Source: Pseudomonas sp. GL-B-19 (lineage in GTDB: Bacteria > Pseudomonadota > Gammaproteobacteria > Pseudomonadales > Pseudomonadaceae). Taken from it: DNA of 42,571 nt. Location of the stretch: positions 1-42,571 of the forward strand of contig NZ_JAHBDK010000049.1 of NCBI RefSeq assembly GCF_019956415.1. The letters are read 5' to 3'. The notes beneath the pieces are model-generated. The model saw only the letters and a list, made by a program, of their open reading frames with translations. It was not told the origin of the DNA and made no database searches. Positions 23,828 to 32,063 of this stretch are shown piece after piece (position 1 is the first letter of the stretch; every line of letters starts with the position of its first letter). A program made the position numbers and the translations under genes.

Positions 23828-25972
23828 ATGACTGAAGCCATCCGTTACGAAAAAGGTCAGGATCAGATCGTCGTCCTGACCATCGACATGCCAGGCCAGA
23901 GCGCCAACACCATGAACGCGGTCTACCGCGAAGCCATGGCCGCCTGCGTCGCCCGTCTGGTCGCTGAAAAAGACAGCATTGCCGGGGTCATCATCACTTC
24001 GGCGAAGAAGACGTTCTTCGCCGGCGGCGACCTTAATGAACTGATCAAAGTCGGCAAACCCGAAGCCAAAGCGTTCTACGACATGGTGCTGACGCTCAAA
24101 GGCCAATTGCGCACCCTGGAAACCCTCGGCAAACCGGTGGTGGCCGCGATTAACGGCGCAGCATTGGGCGGCGGCTGGGAAATCTGTCTGGCGTGCCATT
24201 ACCGCGTGGCGCTGGACAATCCGTCCGTGCAACTCGGCCTGCCGGAAGTCACCCTTGGCCTGTTGCCGGGCGGCGGAGGGGTGGTGCGCATGGTGCGGAT
24301 GCTGGGGATTGAGAAATCCTTGTCGTACCTGCTCGAAGGCAAAAAAGTCCGACCACAACAGGCGTTGCAGGCCGGATTGATCGACGAGTTGGCGAATGAT
24401 CCTGGCGAACTGCTGAGCAAGGCACGGGCCTGGATTCTGGCCAACCCAACGGCGATTCAGCGCTGGGACGTGAAGGGTTATCAGATCCCGGGCGGTACAC
24501 CGTCCAGCCCGAAAGTCGCGCAAATGCTTGCCATCGCGCCGTCGATCCTGCGCAGCAAAACCCAGGGCTGCATGCCCGCGCCGGAGAAAATTCTCTGCGC
24601 GGCGGTTGAAGGTGCTCAGGTGGATTTCGACACCGCGCACCTGATTGAAACCCGTTACTTCACAGAATTGACCACCGGCCAAATCTCGAAAAACCTGATC
24701 GGCACGTTCTGGTTCCAGCTCAACGAGATCAATGCCGGTCGGTCACGGCCGCAAGGTTTTGCGCCTTACGTGACGCAAAAAGTCGGGGTGCTCGGCGCCG
24801 GGATGATGGGCGCGGGCATCGCGTTTGTCAGCGCATCGGCGGGCATCGAGGTGATGCTCAAGGACATCACCCTGGCGGCAGCAGAGAAGGGCAAGGCCCA
24901 TTCGGCAGCGCTGCTGGACAAGAAAGTCGCGCGCGGCCAAATGATTGCGCAGCAGCGTGAGGCGATCCTGGCGCGGATCCGCACCACCGAAAGCGATGCG
25001 GACCTGGCCGGTTGCGACTTGATTATCGAGGCAGTATTCGAAGATCGTGAACTCAAAGCCAAGGTCTCCTCGGCCGCGCAAAAAGTCGTCGGCCCGGATG
25101 CCGTGATCGCCTCTAACACCTCGACCTTGCCGATCAGCGGACTGGCCACTGCGGTGCCGGATCAGGCCAAGTTCATCGGCCTGCATTTCTTCAGTCCTGT
25201 GGAAAAAATGCCGTTGGTGGAAATCATCAAAGGCGCCCACACCAGCGACGAAACTCTGGCTCGCGGGTTCGATTTCGTCCTGCAAATCAAGAAAACCCCG
25301 ATTGTGGTCAACGACAGTCGCGGTTTCTTTACTTCACGGGTGTTCGGCACTTTCACCAACGAAGGCATCGCCATGCTCGGCGAAGGTGTCAGCGCGCCGA
25401 TGATCGAAACCGAAGCACGAAAGGCTGGTATGCCCATCGGGCCTCTGGCGATCTCTGACGAAGTTTCCCTCAGCCTCATGAGCCATATCCGCCAGCAAAC
25501 GGCCAAAGACCTGCAAGCAGAAGGGAAACCGCTGATTGAACACCCGGCGTTTGCTGTGATTGACTTGCTGCTCAACGAATACAAACGGCCCGGTAAAGCG
25601 GCAGGAGGCGGTTTCTATGAATACCCGGCCGCCGGCCAGAAACATTTATGGCCGAAGCTGAAAAGCCGCTTCGAGAAGCCTGACGGGCAGATTTCGCCAA
25701 AGGATGTGCGTGATCGCCTGCTGTTCGTGCAAGCCATCGAGACCGTGCGCTGTGTGGAGGAGGGCGTGTTGATGTCGACGGCAGACGCCAACGTCGGCTC
25801 GATCTTCGGCATCGGTTTTGCGGCCTGGACCGGCGGTGCTTTGCAATTCATCAATCAGTACGGCGTGCAAGACTTCGTCGCCCGCGCCCAATACCTGGCG
25901 GCGCAGTATGGCGAGCGCTTCAATCCGCCGGCCTTGTTGCTGGAAAAAGCCGCTAAAGGGGAGGCGTTTTAA
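23828..25972 (+). CDS. Bifunctional enoyl-CoA hydratase / 3-hydroxyacyl-CoA dehydrogenase (FadB/FadJ-like)
   Basis: 714 aa. The N-terminal crotonase domain has FAGGDLNEL (oxyanion hole) and ALGGGWEICLACHYRVA. The NAD-binding dehydrogenase domain starts at GAGMMGAGIAF near 325, with HFFSPVEKMPLVE further on and a C-terminal dehydrogenase repeat. It hydrates trans-2-enoyl-CoA and oxidises the 3-hydroxy product. ATG 23828 (MTEAIRY) fits AAGGA at 9-10 bases better than ATG 23822. It is in an operon with the preceding thiolase. Length is in the FadB/FadJ range. Confidence 0.94.
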   Translation: MTEAIRYEKGQDQIVVLTIDMPGQSANTMNAVYREAMAACVARLVAEKDSIAGVIITSAKKTFFAGGDLNELIKVGKPEAKAFYDMVLTLKGQLRTLETLGKPVVAAINGAALGGGWEICLACHYRVALDNPSVQLGLPEVTLGLLPGGGGVVRMVRMLGIEKSLSYLLEGKKVRPQQALQAGLIDELANDPGELLSKARAWILANPTAIQRWDVKGYQIPGGTPSSPKVAQMLAIAPSILRSKTQGCMPAPEKILCAAVEGAQVDFDTAHLIETRYFTELTTGQISKNLIGTFWFQLNEINAGRSRPQGFAPYVTQKVGVLGAGMMGAGIAFVSASAGIEVMLKDITLAAAEKGKAHSAALLDKKVARGQMIAQQREAILARIRTTESDADLAGCDLIIEAVFEDRELKAKVSSAAQKVVGPDAVIASNTSTLPISGLATAVPDQAKFIGLHFFSPVEKMPLVEIIKGAHTSDETLARGFDFVLQIKKTPIVVNDSRGFFTSRVFGTFTNEGIAMLGEGVSAPMIETEARKAGMPIGPLAISDEVSLSLMSHIRQQTAKDLQAEGKPLIEHPAFAVIDLLLNEYKRPGKAAGGGFYEYPAAGQKHLWPKLKSRFEKPDGQISPKDVRDRLLFVQAIETVRCVEEGVLMSTADANVGSIFGIGFAAWTGGALQFINQYGVQDFVARAQYLAAQYGERFNPPALLLEKAAKGEAF

Positions 25973-26067
25973 GGGACCGGTGACGCTTCGCGGGGCTTGC
26001 CTTGGAACGGTGTTTCGAGGCAGGCTCTGGGGTGTGCATTATTCCCATCACGCGTCAGGTATTTTTT

Positions 26068-26790
26068 ATGTCGTTACGCATCTGCATTCTGGAAACCGAC
26101 CACCTGCGTCCGGAATTGGTCGACCAATATCAGGGCTACGGGCAGATGTTCAAACAGCTGTTTTCGCAGCAGCCTATCGCGGCCGAGTTCACCGTCTATA
26201 ACGTGGTGCAGGGCGAATACCCAAGCGACGACCTGACGTTCGACGCCTACCTGGTGACGGGCAGCAAGGCCGATTCCTTCGGCACCGACCCGTGGATCGA
26301 AACCCTCAAGACCTACCTGCTGACCCGCTACGAGCGCGGCGACAAACTGTTGGGCGTGTGTTTCGGCCATCAGTTGCTGGCGCTGTTGCTGGGTGGCAAA
26401 AGCGAACGTGCAACCCAAGGCTGGGGCGTCGGCACCCATAGCTACAAACTCGCCGCCAAGGCGCCGTGGATGAGCCCGGTCAGGGAAGAGTTGACCTTGT
26501 TGATCAGCCACCAGGATCAGGTGACCTCGCTACCGGAAAACGCCACGGTCATCGCTTCCAGCGATTTCTGCCCGTTCGCCGCTTACCACATCAACGATCA
26601 GGTGCTGTGCTTCCAGGGGCATCCGGAGTTCATTCACGATTATTCGCGCGCGCTGTTGGATATCCGTCAACAAGCGTTGGGCGAGCATATCTACTCCAAA
26701 GGCGTGGCCAGCCTTGAGCATGAGCATCATGGCGCTACGGTTGCGGAGTGGATGATGCGGTTTGTGGCGCACAAAACAGAAACGGTTTAA
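26068..26790 (+). CDS. Class I glutamine amidotransferase-like protein
   Basis: 240 aa. The nucleophile elbow GVCFGHQLLA holds the Cys, and His and Glu are in FQGHPEFI near 185-190, so the triad is complete. The family ranges from stand-alone glutaminases to gamma-glutamyl-peptide hydrolases such as PuuD and to GMP-synthase-like proteins. Without a synthase domain beside it, the acceptor is unknown. ATG 26068 has AGG nine bases upstream. It probably has its own promoter in the 95 bp after the FadB-like gene. Confidence 0.88.
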   Translation: MSLRICILETDHLRPELVDQYQGYGQMFKQLFSQQPIAAEFTVYNVVQGEYPSDDLTFDAYLVTGSKADSFGTDPWIETLKTYLLTRYERGDKLLGVCFGHQLLALLLGGKSERATQGWGVGTHSYKLAAKAPWMSPVREELTLLISHQDQVTSLPENATVIASSDFCPFAAYHINDQVLCFQGHPEFIHDYSRALLDIRQQALGEHIYSKGVASLEHEHHGATVAEWMMRFVAHKTETV

Positions 26791-26826
26791 AGCAAAAACA
26801 TGCAGGCTCGCCCACACTGGAGATCC

Positions 26827-26851
26827 CCTGTGGGAGCGAGCCTGCTCGCGA
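26827..26851. repeat. Single REP element
   Basis: One REP copy with core tgtgggagcgagcctgctcg, without a partner, lies between convergent genes. Confidence 0.75.
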
Positions 26852-26875
26852 TTGTCACAGGCGACTCGGTATTGA

Positions 26876-27850
26876 CTAAAGCCACCCCGACTTCTTGAAA
26901 CTCGCCCACAACCCTGTACACCCCACCACAATAAACCCCAGCACCCCAAAGTACCCGTATTGCCAAGCCAACTCCGGCATGTTCTGGAAGTTCATCCCGT
27001 AAATCCCGGCCACCGCCGTGGGAAATGCCAAAATCGCCGCCCACGCCGCAAACTTGCGCTGCACCACGCTCTGGCGTGAAGCTTCCAGCAGCACTCCAAT
27101 CTCAATCGTCTGGCTGGCAATGTCTGCCAGGGTTGTCAGGTCTTCCATCTGCCGCGTCACGTGAATCTGCACATCACGGAAGTACGGGCGCATGGTCTTG
27201 TCGATGAACGGGAAGCTCAGCTTCTGCAGCTCCTCACCGATCTCCACCATCGGCGCCGCATAACGACGCAGGCGCAATACGTCCCGGCGCAGGCCGTGAA
27301 GTTTCTGGATGTCACGTTCATTCAGCGCACCGCACAACAACACGTTGTGTTCCAGCTCATCGATCTCGGCATGGATCGCTTCGCCCATCGGCTGGTAGTT
27401 TTCAATCACGAAATCGAGGAGGGCATAGAGGACGAAGTCTTCCCCATGCTCAAGTAACAGGGGGCGCGCCTCACAACGCTGTCGGACATAGGCGTAGGAC
27501 GCCGAGTGGCCATTGCGTGCAGTAATGATGTAACCGTTGCCGGCAAAGATATGAGTCTCGATGAACTCCAGTTTGCCTTCGTTACGAATCGGCGAATACG
27601 TGACGATAAACAGTGCATCACCGAACGTTTCGAGCTTCGGTCGGCTGTGCTTTTCCAGGGCATCTTCGATGGCCAGTTCATGCAGGTTGAACTGGCGTTG
27701 CAGGTTGGCCAGTTCCTGGGCGTTCGGTTCTTCAAGGCCGATCCAGACAAAGTGACCAGGTTTTGCAGCCCAGGCAGCGCCTTCGTCGAGGGTGATATTG
27801 GTGACTCTCTTACCGGCGCTGTAAACCGCAGCAGCAACAACTCTACCCAT
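26876..27850 (-). CDS. CorA-family magnesium/divalent cation transporter
   Basis: 324 aa. A large N-terminal cytoplasmic domain and a long helix precede two C-terminal membrane spans. The family signature GMNFQNMPE follows the first span (FPTAVAGIYGMNF), and the last residues are basic (FKKSGWL). CorA proteins are pentameric channels for Mg2+, Co2+ or Ni2+; ZntB-type relatives move Zn2+, so the ion is not certain. ATG 27850 is used. It is convergent with the amidotransferase gene. Confidence 0.92.
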   Translation of the reverse strand: MGRVVAAAVYSAGKRVTNITLDEGAAWAAKPGHFVWIGLEEPNAQELANLQRQFNLHELAIEDALEKHSRPKLETFGDALFIVTYSPIRNEGKLEFIETHIFAGNGYIITARNGHSASYAYVRQRCEARPLLLEHGEDFVLYALLDFVIENYQPMGEAIHAEIDELEHNVLLCGALNERDIQKLHGLRRDVLRLRRYAAPMVEIGEELQKLSFPFIDKTMRPYFRDVQIHVTRQMEDLTTLADIASQTIEIGVLLEASRQSVVQRKFAAWAAILAFPTAVAGIYGMNFQNMPELAWQYGYFGVLGFIVVGCTGLWASFKKSGWL

Positions 27851-27972
27851 GATTCAGGTTCACTTCTTATTAGCAGATGGCAGTGGCAGGCAATCTTCAG
27901 CTTAGCCTTGTCTGCTGCTTGAGAGTGAGCGAACTTTGCAGAGTTCGAAGGGAAAAGCTCGCAGGCAAAAGA

Positions 27973-27993
27973 AAACCCGCACCAGGCGGGTTT
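27973..27993 (-). terminator. Terminator of the PlsC-like gene
   Basis: AAACCCGC/GCGGGTTT stem with a 5-nt loop and T-rich flank on both strands. It lies directly past the stop of the minus-strand acyltransferase gene. Confidence 0.85.
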
Positions 27994-27997
27994 GTTT

Positions 27998-28720
27998 TTA
28001 CGCGGCTTGCAGTTGCCGATCCATCGAAGCGATGCACTCGCGCATCTGCTCGCGGCATTGATCCATCAGCATGGGCATGTCGTCCAGGCTCAATCCCGCT
28101 GTCGGAATCGCCGGCAACGAGCGAATCAGAATTTTCCCACTGCGCCAGCGGTTCAAACGCATGTGTTTGACGTAACTGCTGACACACACCGGCACGATCG
28201 GCACACCGGCAGCGATCGCCATCTGGAACGCGCCTTTCTTGAACGGCAGCAACTCTTCGCCAAGGTTGCGCGTGCCTTCCGGGAAGACCCAGATCGAAGT
28301 GTCTTCATGCTGCAAGGTGCGCGTGGTGGTCAACATCGACTGGCGCGCCTTTTGCGCATTGCCGCGGTCGATCAACACGTTACCGGCCAGCCAGAACAGT
28401 TGCCCGAACAGCGGCACCCACTTAAGGCTTTTCTTGCCGATGCACACGGTGCGGCGGGGCACCACATTGCCGAACACAAACAAGTCGTAGTTGGACTGGT
28501 GATTAGCGACGATGACGCAGCTGTCAGGCTTGTTCATCAATGGCGCGACATCGGTCTTCACTCGTAAACGCAAAATACACATCGCCGGCCACGCATACAG
28601 GCGTGCGCACAAACGGCTGTTGTCCGGGTTGAACGGGCGACACAGGCCTAGAATCACCCCAAGCACACCGGCCAGAATAAAGTGCAGGCCCATCAAGAAC
28701 ATACGAAACACAAACAGCAT
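27998..28720 (-). CDS. 1-acyl-sn-glycerol-3-phosphate acyltransferase (PlsC family)
   Basis: 240 aa. The N-terminal membrane helix MGLHFILAGVLGVILGL anchors it in the inner membrane. The acyltransferase motifs follow: NHQSNYD (HX4D), then KKSLKWVPLFG, FPEGTRN and VPIVPV in order. It transfers an acyl chain to lysophosphatidate to make phosphatidate. Start ATG 28720 is chosen from family length and a GGGG tract; ATG 28780 would add 20 residues. Pseudomonads carry several PlsC paralogues, so the symbol is left open. Confidence 0.92.
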   Translation of the reverse strand: MLFVFRMFLMGLHFILAGVLGVILGLCRPFNPDNSRLCARLYAWPAMCILRLRVKTDVAPLMNKPDSCVIVANHQSNYDLFVFGNVVPRRTVCIGKKSLKWVPLFGQLFWLAGNVLIDRGNAQKARQSMLTTTRTLQHEDTSIWVFPEGTRNLGEELLPFKKGAFQMAIAAGVPIVPVCVSSYVKHMRLNRWRSGKILIRSLPAIPTAGLSLDDMPMLMDQCREQMRECIASMDRQLQAA

Positions 28721-28885
28721 TTGCAGGCCCCACCGGGACAAAAGGTGGCGCAGTGTACGGATGTGCACTGTTTTCGGCAATTGCCGCTAAAGGGGGGAGA
28801 AAGGCGATGTTTGTGAGCATGTTTCTGACTTGTTGGTCAGCTGCGGCCTAGAGCGGTTGCGGACTTTTCAACGCTGCGCGTAAGA

Positions 28886-28913
28886 AAAAGCCCGACACGA
28901 CGGTCGGGCTTTT
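28886..28913 (-). terminator. Terminator of the crotonase gene
   Basis: AAAAGCCCGAC/GTCGGGCTTTT stem (28886-28896 with 28903-28913) and T tract on the minus strand. Confidence 0.9.
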
Positions 28914-28932
28914 CGGTGCAGCAAGTTTGGGC

Positions 28933-29622
28933 TTAACCCATATGCTCCTGGTCCAGGATGATCGCGTTGTCCAGCGTCTCCAGCAACGCCTTGCGTACTT
29001 TCAGCTTGGTGTTCTTGTGCGCGGTCATGTTGATCTTCTTCAACTGACGAGCCGCCGCCAGCGCTGCACCTTGCAACTCTTCGGCCGACACCACCACGTC
29101 GAGGAAACCGGCATCCACGGCGCTCTGCGGGTTAAACATCTCACCATTGATCACGGAGCGGTGGAACGCCGACTTGCGCAGGCGATCACGGGCGATCTCG
29201 ATACCGGCGTGGTGCATGGTCATGCCGATCTGCACTTCGTTCAGACCAATGCTGAACGGCCCATCGACACCAATGCGGTAATCCGCCGACAACAGCAGGA
29301 ACGCACCCTTGGCCACGGCATGCCCAGGGCACGCCACAATTACCGGGAACGGGTGCGACAGCAGGCGACGGGCCAGGGTCGAACCAGCAGTGACCAACGC
29401 CACCGCTTCTTTAGGGCCGGACGTCATCACCTTCAAGTCATAACCACCCGACAGAATCCCCGGCGTACCGGTAATGATCACCACCGCACGATCAGTCACC
29501 GCTTGATCCAGCGCAGCGTTAAACGCAGCAATCACGTCGGGCGAGATGGCATTGACCTTGCCATTGCTCAAGGTCAGGGTCGCGATGCCGTCTTCGAGAT
29601 GGTAGGAAATCAACTCACTCAT
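28933..29622 (-). CDS. Crotonase/enoyl-CoA hydratase family protein
   Basis: 229 aa, one crotonase domain. Start MSELISYHLEDGIATLTL; the first oxyanion-hole segment is LSGGYDLKVM (about 58-67) and the second PGHAVAKGAFLLLSADYRI (about 95-113). The catalytic Glu pair of classic hydratases is not obvious, so the reaction could be hydration, isomerisation or hydrolysis of an acyl-CoA. ATG 29622 has AAGGA eight bases upstream. It is a single-gene unit with a terminator. Confidence 0.88.
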   Translation of the reverse strand: MSELISYHLEDGIATLTLSNGKVNAISPDVIAAFNAALDQAVTDRAVVIITGTPGILSGGYDLKVMTSGPKEAVALVTAGSTLARRLLSHPFPVIVACPGHAVAKGAFLLLSADYRIGVDGPFSIGLNEVQIGMTMHHAGIEIARDRLRKSAFHRSVINGEMFNPQSAVDAGFLDVVVSAEELQGAALAAARQLKKINMTAHKNTKLKVRKALLETLDNAIILDQEHMG

Positions 29623-29863
29623 GACGCTATTCCTTGTATGAAAGTTGAGGCAGACGTTACCCATCGCGGCACGTCAGGTAAAGCGCTGTGACTGACCCGC
29701 CAGTCACCCTTTCCCCGCCGGACAAGCGTGGCCCGCCACACCCGCCGCGCATTCCCCTCTATATAGAAGAGGGCACGAAGCCGGAGATTGGCAGGTTTGC
29801 CATGGGCAGCAACCCACCGGAATGACTAAAACGCTAAGCGCATGAAAATTCTGCAAAAAAAAT

Positions 29864-29892
29864 TTGCCATCGGAAAAGGTTTCGACTACATT
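29864..29892 (+). promoter_or_regulatory. Sigma-70 promoter of tRNA-Ser
   Basis: -35 TTGCCA (29864-29869), 17-bp spacer, -10 TACATT (29887-29892), followed by a G+C-rich discriminator (GCGCGCC) typical of stable-RNA promoters under stringent control. The remaining intergenic stretch 29623-29863 shows only a short palindrome at 29755-29773. Confidence 0.75.
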
Positions 29893-29930
29893 AGCGCGCC
29901 TCGACAGACAGAACTTGTTTGACGAGATAC

Positions 29931-30020
29931 GGTGAAGTGTCCGAGTGGCTTAAGGAGCACGCCTGGAAAGTGTGTATACAAGAAATTGTATCGAGAGTTC
30001 GAATCTCTCCTTCACCGCCA
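29931..30020 (+). tRNA. tRNA-Ser(GGA)
   Basis: 90 nt with a long variable arm as expected for serine. Acceptor stem GGTGAAG pairs with CTTCACC, the T arm has GTTCGAATC, and the discriminator G plus CCA end is encoded. The anticodon GGA (29965-29967) reads UCC and UCU. The 3' end of tRNA-Ser genes is a common integration site, and an integrase scrap lies 600 bp downstream. Confidence 0.97.
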
Positions 30021-30032
30021 CATTCTGCAAAC

Positions 30033-30075
30033 ACAAACCCCTGATTTTCCTAGAGAAAGTCGGGGGTTTGTGGTT
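30033..30075 (+). terminator. Terminator after tRNA-Ser
   Basis: A 12-bp stem with one mismatch (30033-30044 with 30060-30071, ACAAACCCC/GGGGTTTGT) begins 12 bases after the tRNA. Confidence 0.75.
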
Positions 30076-30103
30076 TCTGGCGTCTGAAAAAGGGCGATAT
30101 GGG

Positions 30104-30126
30104 AAAAGGCGTGGGGGCCTTTTTTG
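30104..30126 (+). terminator. Second terminator-like hairpin
   Basis: AAAAGGC/GCCTTTT with a 6-nt loop and a T6 run. It is a backup terminator for the tRNA or a relic of an inserted element. Confidence 0.6.
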
Positions 30127-30223
30127 TGGCCGAGAAAACCACCACCCCATAGACGGGTGTACCAACTCCCGGCCCTTTGGTTTTGCGCTCGGGGGGCCAT
30201 TCACTCGAAACGGACTTGAACCT

Positions 30224-30538
30224 ATGACCCCGCCATTGACCAATCCCTACGACTACCCACCAGCCGAGCCAGCAGTGACCTGGCATCAGGTGACGGCAGC
30301 CCTCGCACAGCTTTCGCTGCCGCTCGGAATCGCCCTGCACCAACGCATCAATGATGTCACCCAGGCCAAGGCCCCCGGTATCTTTGTCGACGCTCTGGGA
30401 GAGCTCGAAGGTTACCTGGCCGCCTTGGACGATGCCAAACTGTTGAGCTTTGAACGCCAACGCCTGATCAAGGATTACGTGTTGCGCGGCTGGACAGCCT
30501 GGCGGGCGAGCTTTGCTATCGAGGCGAGGGAGCAATGA
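30224..30538 (+). CDS. Hypothetical protein downstream of tRNA-Ser
   Basis: 104 aa, soluble, helix-rich, with a proline-rich start (MTPPLTNPYDYPPAEP) and a basic C-terminal helix. It is the only frame in the stretch with normal Pseudomonas codon pattern, but the ribosome binding site before ATG 30224 is weak. It overlaps a following 31-codon frame by ATGA. I recognise no family; its place beside an integrase scrap suggests an island or phage origin. Confidence 0.55.
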   Translation: MTPPLTNPYDYPPAEPAVTWHQVTAALAQLSLPLGIALHQRINDVTQAKAPGIFVDALGELEGYLAALDDAKLLSFERQRLIKDYVLRGWTAWRASFAIEAREQ

Positions 30539-30630
30539 GCATGGGCTGGTTCGGTGAGGATCACCGTCGAGGTATTCAGAGCGCTATGGGCGGGCAAAGT
30601 GCGATACGCCAATCAAGACGTAATAGCTGA
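30535..30630 (+). CDS. Possible 31-residue protein, translationally coupled
   Basis: ATG 30535 overlaps the previous stop (ATGA), with GAGGGAG just upstream. The product MSMGWFGEDHRRG...RRNS is basic and soluble with no match I know. Coupling and the Shine-Dalgarno are the only support. Confidence 0.35.
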   Translation: MSMGWFGEDHRRGIQSAMGGQSAIRQSRRNS

Positions 30631-30634
30631 ACCT

Positions 30635-30780
30635 CTATAGCTTCAGTGCTAATTGCAACATCCCGACGACATCCGGCCCATCCTCGTTGATCCACGTCCC
30701 ATAGTGCTGGCGGATCATGTTCCCGTTGGTGTGGCCCATCTGCTCGGCGATCCAGTCAATCGAGGCTATACCGGGGGGCA
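30635..30780 (-). pseudogene. C-terminal scrap of a second tyrosine recombinase
   Basis: The minus-strand frame ends with DWIAEQMGHTNGNMIRQHYG and then TWINEDGPDVV. It keeps the box II His (QMGH) and the nucleophile Tyr (RQHYG), but nothing of the rest of the integrase. Homology ceases near 30775-30785, where the tail of the adjoining membrane-protein gene reads through in another frame. It differs in sequence from the integrase at 1312-1965, so it marks a separate element, probably one that used the tRNA-Ser gene. Confidence 0.8.
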
Positions 30781-31145
30781 CGCTGGTAATAACGCCAGAA
30801 GAGTAGTGAGTAGACGATGTCACCTGATGCCACCACCGGCAATGGCCAAGGTATGCTGCCAGCCAGCCAGTGGCCATAAACCACCACAACAAACAGTACT
30901 TTCAGGATCACCCCGAGCAGGATATAGGGACGATACTGCAGCGGATCGCGAGCGATCATCCAATAGGCCCAGCCGAATATGATAACCAGGCACGTGGTGA
31001 GTTGAATGAAGAGGGTTGAGGTAGGGGTAATTTGCAGCCCCAACAGCGCAGCTACGGGTCGCATAGCTACAAGTAATGGAAGACCCGCGAGTACGTTGAA
31101 ACAAGCGGCAGAAATAAAAAGCTTGCGGGTATAACTGTCGGTCAT
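30756..31145 (-). CDS. Four-span membrane protein, C-terminus altered at the island junction
   Basis: 129 aa with four hydrophobic helices (about 9-35, 44-63, 73-92, 99-118) and short loops. The frame ends by running about 5-8 residues into the integrase scrap (RAPRYSLD), so its natural C-terminus has probably been replaced. It lies 65 bp after the SDR gene on the same strand and may be the last gene of the catabolic run. I recognise no named family; a transport or quality-control role would be guesswork. Confidence 0.7.
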   Translation of the reverse strand: MTDSYTRKLFISAACFNVLAGLPLLVAMRPVAALLGLQITPTSTLFIQLTTCLVIIFGWAYWMIARDPLQYRPYILLGVILKVLFVVVVYGHWLAGSIPWPLPVVASGDIVYSLLFWRYYQRAPRYSLD

Positions 31146-31209
31146 GGGATTGTTCCTGAGAGGTGGTGACGCCTCGCATCACGCAGAGACATCTTGTAAC
31201 TTTTGGGTC

Positions 31210-32004
31210 TCAGCCAAGCAGCTTGAGTAATGCCGGATAGCTATTGGGGAACAGCCTGCTTACCCAGAACAAGGTGCTCGACTTGTTCCCTGTGATAATG
31301 CGTTTGGTTCCGTTGCGGAGCCCCTTGATGATGTCGCCGGCACAATCCGCCGCTGGCGTCAGTAGCATTTTTTCTGCCAGTGCCGTGAACCTTTCTTCTG
31401 TTTTACCGGCGGCTTTACAGCGTCGTCCGGCCTTTTCAATATTGGTTTTGATTCCGCCAGGGTGCACACACACGGCGCGTACACCGCTACCATCGAGTTC
31501 AGACCATAATGCTTCGGTCAGACCACGTACGGCGAACTTCGACATGTTGTAGGCGCTTTGCATCGGGTAACCCACCAGGCCAAATACGCTGGAAATATTG
31601 ACGATGCAGCCTTCTCGCTGGGCCAACATCATCGGCAGGAACGCTTTGGTACCGTACAGCACGCCCCACATGTTGATACCGAGTTGCCACTCGTACTCAT
31701 CGATGGAGGTGTTGGCAACTGTCCCGATGACTGCGGCACCTGCGTTGTTAATGACGAAGTGCGCTGTGCCAAAATCTCGCTTCACCTCGTCAGCATGAGC
31801 CTGGAAGGCGTCCCAGGACGATACGTCCAGGATGTAACCTTTCGCTTTGCTGGCGTCAGGCAATAGTTTCATGGTTTTGTCGAGGCCTACTTGGTCGATG
31901 TCGGACAGTGCGACATGTGCGCCAGCTTCCACCAGTTGGATAGCCAACTCCCGACCAATGCCTGATCCTGCGCCAGTGATGACGACTACTTTGTTTTGGA
32001 ACAT
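31210..32004 (-). CDS. Short-chain dehydrogenase/reductase
   Basis: 264 aa, classical SDR. NAD(P) motif TGAGSGIG near 12-19, NNAG near 90, catalytic Ser in NISSVFG (about 142) and YNMSK (Tyr about 156, Lys about 160). An acidic residue (LSDID) at the end of the second strand favours NAD(H). It oxidises or reduces a hydroxyl/keto group; in this cluster a 3-hydroxyacyl or alcohol intermediate is the likely substrate. ATG 32004 has AAGGA eight bases upstream. It follows the thiolase gene by 59 bp. Confidence 0.9.
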   Translation of the reverse strand: MFQNKVVVITGAGSGIGRELAIQLVEAGAHVALSDIDQVGLDKTMKLLPDASKAKGYILDVSSWDAFQAHADEVKRDFGTAHFVINNAGAAVIGTVANTSIDEYEWQLGINMWGVLYGTKAFLPMMLAQREGCIVNISSVFGLVGYPMQSAYNMSKFAVRGLTEALWSELDGSGVRAVCVHPGGIKTNIEKAGRRCKAAGKTEERFTALAEKMLLTPAADCAGDIIKGLRNGTKRIITGNKSSTLFWVSRLFPNSYPALLKLLG

Positions 32005-32063
32005 GTTTTTTATCCTTCTTGTTTTGATTGGTTTCGCCACTACAAATTTTTTGCTGAAAAGAA

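Noticed and set aside
23159..24682. 507-codon minus frame opposite the thiolase and FadB-like genes
   Set aside because: It spans two real genes and their gap; shadow of high-G+C codon bias.
29755..29773. Palindrome CCCTCT...AGAGGG before tRNA-Ser
   Set aside because: Short, isolated and too far from the tRNA promoter to assign a role.
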